This document shows, in pieces, positions 1 to 9,474 of a stretch of 64,000 nucleotides of DNA. How positions within the stretch are numbered: the stretch's first letter is position 1; every line of letters starts with the position of its first letter. The stretch lies in contig NZ_JACXBP010000001.1 in the NCBI RefSeq assembly GCF_014773485.1, forward strand, positions 1 through 64,000. Reading direction: 5' to 3'. Under the pieces are notes generated by a model that did not search any database, was not told the DNA's origin, and worked only from the letters and a program-made list of their open reading frames with translations. Source of the DNA: Erwinia aphidicola (lineage in GTDB: Bacteria; Pseudomonadota; Gammaproteobacteria; Enterobacterales; Enterobacteriaceae). The position numbers were made by a program, and so were the translations under genes.

Positions 1-459
1 TTCATTTGTTTTCTTTTTAATAAAACCAACTGGGATTAGATAGTATTTAAGGTCGCTATAACTAAGGGCAAGTTTTTCCTTATGTTCAATAAATTTCTCT
101 GAGATGACTTTTTGTAGTTGAGATGTAAAGTCATGAGACTCTAGTTGCCAGGTTATGTTGCTTATCACTTCAAGTATTTTGGCTATCGTTGGGTTTTTTC
201 TTACTTTTTCTTTTTCAATAAGAAACACGGGGGTTATAAATGGTTCTCTTGTGTCAATACCTAGGCTTCTAGTTTCATTGTTTATATCAAGTTTGTTGAT
301 ATCATTGTGGTTTAATAATGTATCTAGAGCTGATAATATGGAGCTTTTACCAACGCCATTCTCACCAATAAAATATGATGAGTTACTGTCAAGTGCTATG
401 GGAATATAGTGCTGATTTCTAAATGATTTAAAGTTTCTTAAGAATAATCCGGCAATCAT
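1..459 (-). CDS. AAA/ABC-type P-loop ATPase, 3' end beyond window
   Basis: An open frame of 153 codons starts with ATG at 459 and runs off the left edge without a stop. The N-terminus (MIAGLFLRNFKSFRNQHYI) followed by a Walker A motif GENGVGKSS at residues 32-40 is the layout of SMC/RecF/OLD-like ATPases, in which a short first strand and an FKSF-type turn precede the P-loop. A TATAAT-like -10 lies at 480-485. The gene is AT-rich, unlike the core genes after about position 650, which suggests horizontal transfer. Proteins with this N-terminus include OLD-family nucleases and several phage-defence ATPases. The rest of the protein is outside the window, so the exact family and function cannot be stated. 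Confidence 0.7.
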   Translation of the reverse strand, partial: MIAGLFLRNFKSFRNQHYIPIALDSNSSYFIGENGVGKSSILSALDTLLNHNDINKLDINNETRSLGIDTREPFITPVFLIEKEKVRKNPTIAKILEVISNITWQLESHDFTSQLQKVISEKFIEHKEKLALSYSDLKYYLIPVGFIKKKTNE

Positions 460-910
460 TTTATAATTCCATTTGCAATATTATATTGTTTTCTGATTTT
501 AAATAAAGATTTTTCTGGTTTATCTTATTTAAATTCATTAGGCTTATGAGGGTGGTAATGGTCGATATGAATTATTAAATTATTCTGCCTTACCACGATA
601 AATATTTCAAGAGTTAAGAGTGATTGGCGTTGACATTCCTGCCTTGAGCCTTGCATTCTCATGAATCTCACCGTGATTCTTATTAATTCACAGCAAGAAC
701 ATAGCTGCGGGGGAAGAGGCCAGTCCGGGCTAAGACGGACGTCACGCGGCAGGGACGCCGCGTGACGAGGCCCGCAGGGAGCGTCTTTTGCCGTTCCGGC
801 GTGCACGGACTGGCCTCAGACCTGACGCTGAATTGTTTAGCGATGGAGATGTTCTTGATTGCGGGCGGACCGAAAAAGAGGGTCCGCCCCTACGACAAGG
901 GCAGCAATCT
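460..910. other. Intergenic region at a base-composition boundary
   Basis: No gene was found here. The left 150 bases are AT-rich and belong with the ATPase gene. From about 650 the sequence becomes GC-rich and holds a nested palindrome (718-815) and a palindromic repeat GGGCGGACC/GGTCCGCCC (863-889), which lies just downstream of the flavin reductase gene and may terminate it. Confidence 0.5.
718..815. repeat. Nested long palindrome, possible structured RNA or mobile repeat
   Basis: Outer arms GGCCAGTCCG (718-727) and CGGACTGGCC (806-815) are perfect inverted repeats. Inside lies a perfect 11-bp stem CGTCACGCGGC (740-750) / GCCGCGTGACG (757-767) with a 6-base loop. The whole 98-bp unit could fold as a long branched hairpin. 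Its role is unknown. Confidence 0.55.
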
Positions 911-1540
911 TTACCCGCGCGCATCCGGCCGGACCATATCAAAGCGTAGCGCCTCGCTGATGCCGTAATAGGCGCTTGGGCCGCCGGCACGCAGGATCGG
1001 TTCGGCCTTCGCCGTCTGATAGATACCGTCGACCAGCAGCTCATCATCAATATGAATCGCCACCACTTCGCCCAGCACCAGCCAGGTCGGGATCTGTTCA
1101 CCGTCGGCACTCTGCAACTGAATGCACTGCGACAGGCGGCACTCAAAATTGACCGGGCTTTCCGCCACCATGCTGACATTCACCTGCGTGGCAGGGACAG
1201 CCGTCAGACCGGCATAAGTGAACTCATCTTCGCCGTGCGGCAGCGAGGCTGAGCTTTCATTCATCGGCACCGCCAGCGGACGGGTCGCGAGGTTCCAGAC
1301 AAATTCGCCGGTCTCCTGGATATTGGCCACGCTGTCTTTCCAGCCGCTGCTGGCGAAGCCGATGATCGGCGGGCGGTAGTTAAAGCAGTTAAAGAAGCTG
1401 TAGGGCGCCAGATTGCGCTGCCCGCTGGCGTTTTGCGAACTGATCCAGCCAATCGGGCGCGGGCCGATAATCGCATTCAGCGGATCGTGCGGCAGGCCGT
1501 GGCCCAGCTTCGGTTGATAGGAATAGCGTGTACGTGACAT
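911..1540 (-). CDS. Flavin reductase-like FMN-binding protein
   Basis: A 209-residue protein of the flavin reductase-like/DIM6-NTAB family. Members bind FMN in a split beta-barrel as dimers and either reduce flavin with NAD(P)H or use it as a cofactor. The N-terminal stretch with NAIIGPRPIGWISS and the following NLAPYSFFNCFNYRPP are the typical flavin-binding segments of this family. There is no signal peptide, so a cytoplasmic location is expected. The ATG at 1540 has a strong Shine-Dalgarno sequence (GGGAGG). The gene stands alone and is divergent from rlmF. The substrate cannot be read from sequence. Confidence 0.8.
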   Translation of the reverse strand: MSRTRYSYQPKLGHGLPHDPLNAIIGPRPIGWISSQNASGQRNLAPYSFFNCFNYRPPIIGFASSGWKDSVANIQETGEFVWNLATRPLAVPMNESSASLPHGEDEFTYAGLTAVPATQVNVSMVAESPVNFECRLSQCIQLQSADGEQIPTWLVLGEVVAIHIDDELLVDGIYQTAKAEPILRAGGPSAYYGISEALRFDMVRPDARG

Positions 1541-1644
1541 AAAACCTCCCTGAAAAAATTGTGTAGCGCGGAAAAATGGCGTCAGTGGTTTACCATTATT
1601 ACCACAGCAGGTATCTTACGCGCCTGCCGATAAGAGAGCCGCCA

Positions 1645-2574
1645 ATGAAAACCCCCGTCGAAAAAAATGTGCTTCACCCGCGTAACCGCCACAGCGGCCG
1701 CTATGATTTCGCTGCGCTGATTGCCAGCCATCCCCCGCTGGCACCGTTTGTGGCGGTCAACAACTGGGGCAGCGAGTCAATCGACTTCGCCAACCCGGAC
1801 GCGGTGAAGGCGCTGAATCAGGCGCTGCTGCACCATTTTTACGGCATCGCCCACTGGGATATCCCCCCGGGTTTTCTCTGCCCGCCGGTGCCGGGGCGCG
1901 CTGACTACATCCACCACCTGGCCGACCTGCTGGCGGAAGATAACCGCCGCGTGGTGCCGCGTGAAATTAACGTGCTGGACGTCGGCTGCGGCGCCAACCT
2001 GATCTACCCGCTGATTGGCCACAGTGAATACCAGTGGCGCTTTACCGGCAGCGAAGTGAACGAGCAGGCGATGGCCGGCGCTAACGGCATTATTGCCGCG
2101 AATCCGGGCCTGAATCGCGCTATCCGCCTGCGCCGCCAGAAAGACCCCAAAGCGATCTTCAACGGCGTGATCCACAAAAGTGACTTCTATCAGGCCACGC
2201 TGTGTAACCCGCCGTTCCACGCCTCGGCGGAAGAGGCGCATCAGGGCAGCCAGCGTAAGCTGCGCAACCTCGGCCTGGACCGTAAATCCCCGCTAAACTT
2301 CGGCGGCCAGCAGGACGAACTGTGGTGCGAAGGCGGCGAAGTGGCCTTTATCCTGCGCATGATCGAGGAGAGCGTCAGCTTTGCCCGCCAGTGCGTGTGG
2401 TTCACCACGCTGGTATCGCGCAAAGAGCACCTGCCGGAGCTGTGGCGCGCGCTGGAAGAGGCCGACGTCGCCGCCGTGCGCACCATCGATATGGCCCAGG
2501 GGCAGAAACAAAGCCGCTTTATTGCCTGGACTTTTATGGAACAGCCGCAGCGCACACGCAACCTGCATCTTTGA
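1645..2574 (+). CDS. rlmF: 23S rRNA adenine-1618 N6-methyltransferase
   Basis: This 309-residue protein matches RlmF (YbiN), which methylates N6 of A1618 in 23S rRNA using S-adenosylmethionine. The SAM-binding motif [12 protein letters not shown] and the catalytic NPPF tetrapeptide of N6-adenine methyltransferases are both present. The opening [13 protein letters not shown] and the segment [22 protein letters not shown] follow the E. coli protein closely. The frame is open from 1576, but the ATG at 1645 gives the length and N-terminus of the family and has GAGAG upstream. Cytoplasmic, single gene, followed by a palindromic repeat. Confidence 0.93.
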   Translation: MKTPVEKNVLHPRNRHSGRYDFAALIASHPPLAPFVAVNNWGSESIDFANPDAVKALNQALLHHFYGIAHWDIPPGFLCPPVPGRADYIHHLADLLAEDNRRVVPREINVLDVGCGANLIYPLIGHSEYQWRFTGSEVNEQAMAGANGIIAANPGLNRAIRLRRQKDPKAIFNGVIHKSDFYQATLCNPPFHASAEEAHQGSQRKLRNLGLDRKSPLNFGGQQDELWCEGGEVAFILRMIEESVSFARQCVWFTTLVSRKEHLPELWRALEEADVAAVRTIDMAQGQKQSRFIAWTFMEQPQRTRNLHL

Positions 2575-2582
2575 AGCCGTAG

Positions 2583-2665
2583 CTGCGTTGGCTGCATGCG
2601 TTCACCCCAGTCACTTACTAAAGTAAGCTCCTGGGGACTCACGCATTTGCCGCCTTGCCACAACT
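2583..2665. repeat. Imperfect intergenic palindrome between rlmF and ybiO
   Basis: The centre reads CCCCAG-TCA-CTTACT, AA, AGTAAG-CTC-CTGGGG (2605-2636), an inverted repeat with only the inner trinucleotides unpaired. Outer flanks (GCTGCGTTGGCTGCATGCGT and the reverse of TGGCAAGGCGGCAAATGCGT) pair imperfectly. It separates two convergent genes and may terminate both. Similar words recur at 63030-63070. Confidence 0.5.
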
Positions 2666-2698
2666 CCAAATATTTTGGTTGCGTAAAGTTGCCATAAC

Positions 2699-4951
2699 TT
2701 ACTCCGGTGCCGTCAGTGCTTTATAACTGGCGGCACCTTCAATATCGACCCCGCTCTGCATCACCTGCACCGTCTGGTGCGGTGCCTTAATGCCTGCCTT
2801 ATCAAAGTGCTTCTTCACCATGCCATCCAGCGCGAAACGCACCGTCCACTGCTTCAGTGGTTGAGTAGTAAACGACACGCGCACGGTAAATGACTGATTG
2901 GTCAGCCCGACCAGCCCGGCAAATGACGGCTCGCCGATCACCATACCGCGAATGCTCTCGTCTTCCAGCAGCTCCTTCACCGCCGCCTGCAGCGTGGCGT
3001 TCACCTTTTCAGTCTCTTCACGACGGTCAACATCATAGTTGGCGACAAACGAACCGATGCCGCGCACGAAGTTGGCAAAGGTGGTAATCGAAGACCACGG
3101 GATAATATGGTAAGCCCCGGTATCCTGACGCACGCCGACCGAGCGGATAGACATGCGCTCCACGGTGCCGGTGATGGCGCCAATGGTCACCAGATCGCCG
3201 GTATTCATGCCGTTCTCGAACTGGATAAAGATGCCGGTAATAATATCCTTCACCAGCGTCTGCGAACCAAACGACACGGCCAGGCCCAGCGCCCCGGCCC
3301 CTGCCAGCAGCGGGGCGATATTCACGCCAATCTCCGACAGCAGGATCATGATGGTGATGGTACTGATAATTACCGCCAGTGCATTACGGAACAGCGTCAG
3401 CAGGGTACGCGCGCGGGCGCTCGGCATCGGCCGTCCGTGCGAGTCAGACGCCAGCCGGCTTTCGATCATGCTGGCCAGCAGCGTCCAGCCCACGGCGGAG
3501 AAGAACAGGATCACCACGATGCGGATCAGAATATCCACCAGCTTCTCGCCCGCGCCGACCGTCAGCCAGTGCCACAGATCAAACAGGTTCCAGGCATTAA
3601 GCAGCAGCAGGGTGACGGCAAACACGGTGATCACGCGCGCCAGCTTGAGCATTGCCGACACCCAACCGTTGAGCCGGCTTTGCAGCTCGGGGTAGTTACG
3701 CCGCAGCTCCGGGGAGAGCACGATAGTTTTGCCAATCCAGCGCGTCAGCATGCCGGAAACCAGCGCGCCGATGCCGACAATCGCCAGCGAGCGCACTGTG
3801 GCGGCCATCATAAACTGCAGGCTGTCGCCAGGGTTGAACATTGAAAACAGGAACAGCGCAATAAAGTAGGCGCTCGCCAGCCAGTGCCACACCAGCGCAA
3901 ACGCACGGATAAATAGCGCAAAGAAAGAGAGCGAGCGGTCTGCCAGGCGCGCCAGCTCCTGCTGGATATTGCGCCGGTTATGGAAAATCAGATACAGCGC
4001 CCACAGGGTGATCAGCCCCATGATCGCCACGTTAACCAGCGCTGCAACCTGCACGTTCACCTGATTCGCCACAATCGGCACAATCACCAGCAGGCCGTAG
4101 CCAATCAGCCCGCTCAACCAGCTCAGGGGCGTATTCCAGTAGTGAGCGCGGCCGTCGGAGAGGTGGAAGAAGCGCAGCTCGGGAAAGCGCGGGCAGAACA
4201 TCAGGCGCAGGATGGCCTTGAAGAATTCAATGAGCGCAAAGGCGTTAAGGAACAGCCCCTGCTGATAGGCGATGGTGCGGCTCCCGGCGTTCATATTGTC
4301 ACTTAGGATCTGCCCGACGACCAGCGCCAGCGCCAGCAGCAGCAGGTCGATGATAAAGGCCGCGGCAATCATCCCCGGCAGGTGCAGCCAGCTGCGGCGG
4401 TCGGCATTCTTCTGCCGCCCCCACGCGCCCATGCGGCGGTACAGCGGGGAGACCGCCCAGCGCACCAGCCAGTAGAACGTAAATAGCGCGCCCGCCAGTA
4501 TGGCGAAATGGCTCAGCGCGTTGAAAAATGTCTGATGATTAAAGGGCTTATGCGGAGCATTAATGATGCTGCTGTGCAGCTGCTGCAGCCGTGAGGCAAA
4601 CTCGGCGCCAAAGTGGCGGCTGACGTCGGTGACGCCCTGCAACACGGTTTTATCTTCATCCTCTTTCGGGGGCGTGAGCACCGGCGCTTTGCCCGACGGC
4701 TGCGCGGCAGCGGCGTTTCGCAACTGTGCAATCAGCTCCTGGCGCGACGGGTCGTCAGCGAGAATATTTGCCAGCGCAGCATAGGCGGCTTTTTTATCAT
4801 TAAGATCCGGCTCGGCCTGAGTATCGCTGTTCTGCTGGGAGTGTGAAGCGGCAACGGCGGCGGCGGGCAGGCTGACGGCCTGTGACTGCGGCACACCGAT
4901 AAACAGCAGCAGCAGCAATGTGATACGCAGCGTGCTGGCGAATCCTGTCAT
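2699..4951 (-). CDS. ybiO: Moderate-conductance mechanosensitive channel YbiO
   Basis: A 750-residue inner-membrane protein of the MscS superfamily, matching E. coli YbiO in length (741) and order of parts. It has an N-terminal signal peptide, a periplasmic region, many membrane helices, then the MscS pore segment with small residues (NIAPLLAGAGALGLAVSFGSQTLVKD split across the pore helix) and the cytoplasmic beta domain (TGDLVTIGAITGTVERMSIRSVGVR). These channels open on hypo-osmotic shock and release solutes. Transcribed alone, convergent with rlmF. Confidence 0.92.
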   Translation of the reverse strand: MTGFASTLRITLLLLLFIGVPQSQAVSLPAAAVAASHSQQNSDTQAEPDLNDKKAAYAALANILADDPSRQELIAQLRNAAAAQPSGKAPVLTPPKEDEDKTVLQGVTDVSRHFGAEFASRLQQLHSSIINAPHKPFNHQTFFNALSHFAILAGALFTFYWLVRWAVSPLYRRMGAWGRQKNADRRSWLHLPGMIAAAFIIDLLLLALALVVGQILSDNMNAGSRTIAYQQGLFLNAFALIEFFKAILRLMFCPRFPELRFFHLSDGRAHYWNTPLSWLSGLIGYGLLVIVPIVANQVNVQVAALVNVAIMGLITLWALYLIFHNRRNIQQELARLADRSLSFFALFIRAFALVWHWLASAYFIALFLFSMFNPGDSLQFMMAATVRSLAIVGIGALVSGMLTRWIGKTIVLSPELRRNYPELQSRLNGWVSAMLKLARVITVFAVTLLLLNAWNLFDLWHWLTVGAGEKLVDILIRIVVILFFSAVGWTLLASMIESRLASDSHGRPMPSARARTLLTLFRNALAVIISTITIMILLSEIGVNIAPLLAGAGALGLAVSFGSQTLVKDIITGIFIQFENGMNTGDLVTIGAITGTVERMSIRSVGVRQDTGAYHIIPWSSITTFANFVRGIGSFVANYDVDRREETEKVNATLQAAVKELLEDESIRGMVIGEPSFAGLVGLTNQSFTVRVSFTTQPLKQWTVRFALDGMVKKHFDKAGIKAPHQTVQVMQSGVDIEGAASYKALTAPE

Positions 4952-5042
4952 CCTCTTCTCCTCGGTTAGCGCAAAGCAGAAAAGTATAGACCCTGATTAT
5001 CGGGTGGGGGAGGAAGAGGGCATTTTGCGATAAATTGAAAGC

Positions 5043-5064
5043 AGGGGCAGCGGGCGCCGCCCCT
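5043..5064 (-). terminator. Possible terminator after glnQ
   Basis: Inverted repeat AGGGGC...GCCCCT just downstream of the glnQ stop codon. The T-tract is poor, so termination strength is uncertain. Confidence 0.35.
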
Positions 5065-5071
5065 GAACAGA

Positions 5072-5794
5072 TTACGACACGTGCTGCAGGAACTCACGCA
5101 GACGGTCGCTTGGCGGGTTGCTGATCAACTCGTCAGGATTACCATCCTCGGCGATGCGGCCCTTATCGATAAAGATCAGGCGCGAAGCCACTTTCTGGGC
5201 GAAGCCCACTTCGTGCGTGACGATCACCATCGTCATGCCTTCTTCGGCGAGGTCCTGCATCACTTTCAGCACCTCGTGGCGCAGCTCCGGGTCGAGGGCC
5301 GAGGTTGGCTCATCAAACAGCATCATCTTCGGTTTAACCGCCAGCGCACGGGCAATCGCCACGCGCTGCTGCTGACCACCGGAAAGCTCGGAAGGGAAGT
5401 GGTTGGCGCGCTCGGCCAGCCCGACTTTGCCCAACAGCTCACGCGCCAGGCGCTGGGCTTCGGCTTTCTTCGTGCCGCGCACGCGGATAGGGCCAAAGGC
5501 GACGTTATCCAGCGCGCTCATCTGTGGGAACAGATGGAACTGCTGGAATACCATCCCGGCTTCCTGACGGATTAGGCGGTCATCAACTTTTGGGTCGTTA
5601 ACCTTTTTGCCATCGACGATCAGATCGCCGCTGGTGATCTCTTCCAGCTTGTTAATGCAGCGCAGCAGCGTGGATTTACCGGAGCCGGATGGCCCGATAA
5701 TCACCACCACTTCACCCTGATTGATTTTCAGATCGATGTTGTGCAGCACCTGGGTAGCACCGAAGTGCTTGGATACGTTTTTAAATTCAATCAC
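5072..5794 (-). CDS. glnQ: Glutamine ABC transporter ATP-binding protein
   Basis: The 240-residue ATPase of the GlnHPQ high-affinity glutamine importer. Visible motifs are Walker [10 protein letters not shown] (residues 34-42), the signature [15 protein letters not shown] and Walker [15 protein letters not shown], followed by the switch histidine in VTHEVGFA. It works as a dimer on the cytoplasmic face of GlnP. Its start overlaps the end of glnP by 4 bases, so translation is probably coupled. It is the last gene of the glnH-glnP-glnQ operon. Confidence 0.96.
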   Translation of the reverse strand: MIEFKNVSKHFGATQVLHNIDLKINQGEVVVIIGPSGSGKSTLLRCINKLEEITSGDLIVDGKKVNDPKVDDRLIRQEAGMVFQQFHLFPQMSALDNVAFGPIRVRGTKKAEAQRLARELLGKVGLAERANHFPSELSGGQQQRVAIARALAVKPKMMLFDEPTSALDPELRHEVLKVMQDLAEEGMTMVIVTHEVGFAQKVASRLIFIDKGRIAEDGNPDELISNPPSDRLREFLQHVS

Positions 5795-6450
5795 AGGATT
5801 TTCATCCTTCTCTCAAGGCGACGCAGAACAAAGCTCAGCACCAGCGTAATAATCAGATAAATAACGGCAACGGCGCTCCAGATCTCCAGCGCGCGGAAGT
5901 TACCGGCAATAATTTCCTGGCCCTGACGGGTCAGTTCCGCCACGCCAATGACGATAAACAGCGAGGTGTCTTTGATGCTGACAATCCACTGGTTACCCAG
6001 CGGTGGCAGCATGCGGCGCAGCGCCAGCGGCATAATCACGTAGCGCAGCGTCTCGCGGCTGGAGAGGCCCAGCGCCAGACCGGCTTCACGGAAGCCACGG
6101 TTGATCGACAGCACCGCACCACGGGTAATTTCCGCGATGTAGGCGCCGGAGTTGATCATGATCGTGACCACTGCAGCGGTCAACGCATCGATTCTGAAGT
6201 CAGGCAGTGCCATAGGCAGAGCAAAATAGATAAACATCACCTGCACCACAATCGGGGTGCCACGGATCAGCTCGATAAAGACCAGCGCGATGTTACGTGA
6301 AATCCAGCCGCCGTAAGCGCGGGCAAAGCCAGCGGCCAGGCCGATAATCACGCCGCCCAGCAGGCCCAGGACCGAAATCCACAGGGTCATTTTGGCGCCT
6401 TCAAGCAGGATTGGAATAGCAGGCCAGATGGCGCTCCAGTCAAACTGCAT
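5791..6450 (-). CDS. glnP: Glutamine ABC transporter permease
   Basis: A 219-residue inner-membrane permease of the HisMQ/polar amino acid family. The EAA loop that docks onto the ATPase is visible as [23 protein letters not shown]. It forms the translocation pore that receives glutamine from GlnH. It lies between glnH and glnQ, with a hairpin upstream that probably lowers its expression relative to the binding protein. Confidence 0.96.
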   Translation of the reverse strand: MQFDWSAIWPAIPILLEGAKMTLWISVLGLLGGVIIGLAAGFARAYGGWISRNIALVFIELIRGTPIVVQVMFIYFALPMALPDFRIDALTAAVVTIMINSGAYIAEITRGAVLSINRGFREAGLALGLSSRETLRYVIMPLALRRMLPPLGNQWIVSIKDTSLFIVIGVAELTRQGQEIIAGNFRALEIWSAVAVIYLIITLVLSFVLRRLERRMKIL

Positions 6451-6489
6451 GTTAATTCTCCGGATCTAAAACCATTTTTGTTGAAGTGG

Positions 6490-6526
6490 AAAAAACGCAG
6501 AGGCAGAAATCCCGTTCTCTGCGTTT
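6490..6526 (-). terminator. Attenuator hairpin between glnH and glnP
   Basis: On the minus strand a perfect 10-bp stem AAACGCAGAG/CTCTGCGTTT with a 14-base loop is followed by a run of T. It sits in the 98-base gap after glnH and probably causes partial termination or protects the glnH message, giving more binding protein than permease. Confidence 0.7.
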
Positions 6527-6548
6527 AAGCTAAACGCTGTTTTTATAA

Positions 6549-7295
6549 TTATTTAGGTTCGCTGCCGAACCATTTTTTGTACAGTGTGTTGTAAGTGCCG
6601 TTGTCGCGCAGCGTTTTCAGCGCGCCGTTCACTTTTTCACGCAGGTCGTCGCTGCCTTTCGGGAACGCGATACCGTACTGCTGTGCTTCAATAGAGTCAC
6701 CGACGGTTTTGAACTTACCTTTACCAGCGGTATGGATGTAATAGAGGATATTTGGCGTATCGTGCAGCACGCCGTCAGCACGGCCAATACCGAGTTCCAT
6801 ATAGGCGTTGTCAATGTTCGGGAACTGACTCAGCTCTTTGGTTTTGATGTGCTCTTTTGCGTAATCAACCGAACCGGTGCCGCTTTTCACTGCCAGCACT
6901 TTGCCTTCCATGTCTTTGATGCTTTTCACTTTGTCGTTATCGGCACGCACCATCAGCAGCAGGCCGCTTTTGTAATAACCGTCGGAGAATTCGATCGCTT
7001 TCTTACGTTCGTCAGTAATGGTGATACCGGCCAGCGCAAGGTCAACGTTACGGGTTTGCAGTGCAGGAATAATGCCGCTGAAATCCATTGGCTTCAGGGT
7101 GTATTCCATATTCAGCTGCTTCGCGATGGCATCCCACAGGTCGATGTCGAAACCGACATACTTGTCACCCTGTTTGAATTCAAAAGGGACGAAAGCGGTG
7201 TCGGTAGCAACGACCAGCTTTTTGTCGGCAGCTGTGGAAGACATAGCAAATGCCAGCGTCAGCGCGGCAAGTGAAACCTTAAAAATTGACTTCAT
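6549..7295 (-). CDS. glnH: Periplasmic glutamine-binding protein
   Basis: A 248-residue precursor matching E. coli GlnH almost throughout. A signal peptide (about residues 1-22, ending SSTA) precedes the mature [18 protein letters not shown]. The frame is open further upstream to 7379, but the ATG at 7295 gives the family length and has AAGGA at proper spacing. An adjacent ATG at 7298 is possible but too close to that site. It captures L-glutamine in the periplasm for GlnPQ. A sigma-54 promoter and NtrC site upstream point to induction under nitrogen limitation. Confidence 0.95.
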   Translation of the reverse strand: MKSIFKVSLAALTLAFAMSSTAADKKLVVATDTAFVPFEFKQGDKYVGFDIDLWDAIAKQLNMEYTLKPMDFSGIIPALQTRNVDLALAGITITDERKKAIEFSDGYYKSGLLLMVRADNDKVKSIKDMEGKVLAVKSGTGSVDYAKEHIKTKELSQFPNIDNAYMELGIGRADGVLHDTPNILYYIHTAGKGKFKTVGDSIEAQQYGIAFPKGSDDLREKVNGALKTLRDNGTYNTLYKKWFGSEPK

Positions 7296-7354
7296 CATTT
7301 TATCCTTATCGCTTTTCAGGAAAGGTCTTTCCCAATTAAATGCCCGCAGCCCTA

Positions 7355-7370
7355 TGGAAGAATCGTGCCA
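7355..7370 (-). promoter_or_regulatory. Sigma-54 promoter of glnHPQ
   Basis: The minus strand reads TGGCAC-GATTC-TTCCA, against the sigma-54 consensus TGGCAC-N5-TTGCA, with correct -24/-12 spacing and one mismatch in the -12 element. It lies 60-75 bases upstream of the glnH start, as does the NtrC-dependent glnHp2 of E. coli. Confidence 0.75.
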
Positions 7371-7443
7371 GGTTTGCAATGACGATGAAAAACAGCGGGT
7401 TAATTGCGATTTTTCTTAAAGCAGCTGATACGATTCAGGCTGT

Positions 7444-7492
7444 TGCACTCTTTTGGTGCCTTGTTTTGGTGCGTGATGTTTTTTGTGGTGCA
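7444..7492. promoter_or_regulatory. NtrC binding sites upstream of glnH
   Basis: TGCACTCTTTTGGTGCC at 7444-7460 matches the 17-bp NtrC dyad (GCAC-N7-GTGC core). Further GGTGC half-sites follow at about 7468 and 7487. They lie about 100-150 bases upstream of the predicted transcription start, the usual enhancer position. Confidence 0.65.
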
Positions 7493-7632
7493 GGGCAGTT
7501 TTAACAAATTATCGGATAAAGACAACAGATAATGTCGCACGGTAACAATTTATTGCTATGGAGTTCTGATTTTTAACCTGGAAAGGGGGGAGAAGCGCTC
7601 AATTTGCCGGGCGGCTGCTGGGAGCGGTGGGT

Positions 7633-7662
7633 AAAAAAAAGCAGCTGACGCGGCAGCTGCTT
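7633..7662 (-). terminator. Rho-independent terminator of dps
   Basis: On the minus strand AAGCAGCTG, a 6-base loop and CAGCTGCTT are followed by a run of eight T, about 50 bases after the dps stop codon. Confidence 0.85.
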
Positions 7663-7711
7663 AGGGTTCAGGGTTTCCAAAAGCTGCGCCGGACAGGGCG
7701 CAGTAACGGAA

Positions 7712-8215
7712 CTATTCGATGTTAGATTCGATAAACCACAGGAACTTATCGAGGTCGCGAGAAGCCGCGGTGAAGATATCGGCGGTGTCTTCATCCGGCA
7801 CTTCGCTAATCGCTTTGCGCGTGTCGTTAGCAACCACTGCGTAGCGGTCAGCCAGCGCTTTCAGGTGATCCTGCACGCTGTGAATATTCAGCGGGTAGCT
7901 TTTCAGCGGAGTTTTATCCTTCACGATCTGCACTGTGCCCAGCGCCACGCCACCTAACTGCACCACACGTTCTGCAATGGTGTCCTGGTGCTCGGTAATT
8001 GCGGTGCGGAATCCATCCAGCATCTCATGCACGCCGATAAAGTTCGCGCCACGCATGTTCCAGTGCGCCTGCTTGGTGATCAGCGACAGATCGATAAACT
8101 CGGTAACCAGACGATTAAGCACCTCGATAGTGGCTTTTTTCTCGTCTTCAGCCACGTCGTTACGGGTGTAAATCAGATCGGAAGATTTTGCTTTAACCAG
8201 TTTAGCGGTACTCAT
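7712..8215 (-). CDS. dps: DNA-binding ferritin-like protein Dps
   Basis: 167 residues, the same length as E. coli Dps. Twelve subunits form a shell that oxidises and stores iron with hydrogen peroxide and coats DNA in starved cells. The ferroxidase residues at the subunit interface are all visible: H51 in QAHW, H63 and D67 in GVHEMLD, D78 and E82 in HQDTIAE. The lysine-rich N-terminus ([10 protein letters not shown]) used for DNA binding is kept. It is monocistronic, with a clear terminator. Confidence 0.97.
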   Translation of the reverse strand: MSTAKLVKAKSSDLIYTRNDVAEDEKKATIEVLNRLVTEFIDLSLITKQAHWNMRGANFIGVHEMLDGFRTAITEHQDTIAERVVQLGGVALGTVQIVKDKTPLKSYPLNIHSVQDHLKALADRYAVVANDTRKAISEVPDEDTADIFTAASRDLDKFLWFIESNIE

Positions 8216-8577
8216 ATTAATATCCTCTTAATAGTCAGGTTGTCCTAAATACGGGATTAAGTATAGCACCGCTTTTAAAGCCTGCCTGGAAGTTAGCGCC
8301 TATTGATGGGATAGCAGCACGCTGTTGATTAAATAAACGTAAACTGGTCCTTTTTTAAATAAGGATAAGAATGATTTTCATTGTTATTGTGGTTTTATCT
8401 TGTTGTTTTGTAATGGCTTTATTTTTATCATGCTGCTGGCTTTATTTTTTTAATTAAAAGAATAACAAAATATGTCAGAGAGGAGTAATTAACCTTTTAT
8501 TCACCTGAGGGTATTTTGTTATTAACTAATAAGATAATTCTCACCCGGCAGCGATTATACCAGCAGGTGAGAACCGT
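8216..8577. other. Intergenic region upstream of dps
   Basis: The 362-base gap holds the dps promoter region and the 3' end of the rhtA transcript. A Fur-like dyad AATGATTTTCATT lies at 8370-8382 within GATAAGAATGATTTTCATTG. An inverted repeat TTCTCACC...GGTGAGAA (8537-8574) follows the rhtA stop and may act as its terminator. No coding sequence was found. Confidence 0.4.
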
Positions 8578-9474
8578 TTATTCTCTTAGCTCACTGACCG
8601 GGTCGATTTTTTGCTTCGACGGGCGCATGGTCAAGGTAGAGCCCGCCGAGGCGGCAATGATAGCCAGCAGCGCTAGCCACTGTACCAGGCTCAGAACCTC
8701 ACCCAAAAACAGCATGCCTGAAATGGCCGCCATCGCCGGTTCCAGGCTCATTAACGTCCCGAACGTTTTAGCCGGCAGGCGCGTCAGGGCCACCATTTCC
8801 AGCGAATAGGGCAGGGCGCTGGAGAGCACGGCTATCGCCAGGCCAATCGGAATTAAAGAGAGCGTCCAGACCCCGGGGTTGGCATAAATCAGCCCGAGCG
8901 GAACAAACACCAGTGAGCCAATCAGCGACCCCGCCGCGACGGTGGCAGGTCCGTGCTGACTGCCCGCCCGCTGCCCGGCAAGGATATACAGCGCCCACAG
9001 TGCGCCCGCGGTGAGGGCCAGCAACGCCCCTTCTGGATCTACACTTCCGATGTCGTGGCCGATTGGCAGTAAGAAGTAAAGGCCGACCACCGCCAGCGCA
9101 ACCCAGATAAAATCCAGCGGTCGGCGCGAACCCATCAGCGCCAGCACCAGCGGACCGGTGAACTCCAGCGCCACGGCAATGCCGAGGGGAACGGTGCGGA
9201 TCGCCAGATAAAAGCTATAATTCATCCCGCCGAGCGCCAGACCATAGATTGCCAGCGGTACCAGCTGGCTGCGGCTGAATCGCAGGCGCCAGGGCTTGAA
9301 AATCAGGCACAGTATCAGGGTGCCCAGCCCAAGTCGCAGCGCAGTGATACCCGGCGCGCCCACGGTCGGAAACAGGGTTTTCGCCAGCGCGGCGCCTCCC
9401 TGAATCGAAGTCATTGCAATGATGAGTACCAGAACCGGTAACCAGACAGCGTGCTTTGCATGAGTTAAGGACAT
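8578..9474 (-). CDS. rhtA: Threonine/homoserine exporter RhtA
   Basis: A 298-residue inner-membrane protein of the EamA/DMT family with ten predicted helices in two repeats. It matches E. coli RhtA (295 residues), which exports threonine and homoserine and gives tolerance to amino acid analogues. Position between dps and ompX is conserved. Segments such as EFTGPLVLALMGSRRPLDF and the C-terminal LEPAMAAISGMLFLGEVLS are typical of this subfamily. Confidence 0.93.
   Translation of the reverse strand: MSLTHAKHAVWLPVLVLIIAMTSIQGGAALAKTLFPTVGAPGITALRLGLGTLILCLIFKPWRLRFSRSQLVPLAIYGLALGGMNYSFYLAIRTVPLGIAVALEFTGPLVLALMGSRRPLDFIWVALAVVGLYFLLPIGHDIGSVDPEGALLALTAGALWALYILAGQRAGSQHGPATVAAGSLIGSLVFVPLGLIYANPGVWTLSLIPIGLAIAVLSSALPYSLEMVALTRLPAKTFGTLMSLEPAMAAISGMLFLGEVLSLVQWLALLAIIAASAGSTLTMRPSKQKIDPVSELRE

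Noticed and set aside
1576..1644. Upstream start for rlmF
   Set aside because: The extra 23 codons do not match the family and overlap the divergent promoter region; 1645 has a ribosome site.
3107..3844. Long plus-strand reading frames opposite ybiO
   Set aside because: They are antisense shadows of a GC-rich gene with no recognisable product. The same holds for similar frames opposite other core genes.
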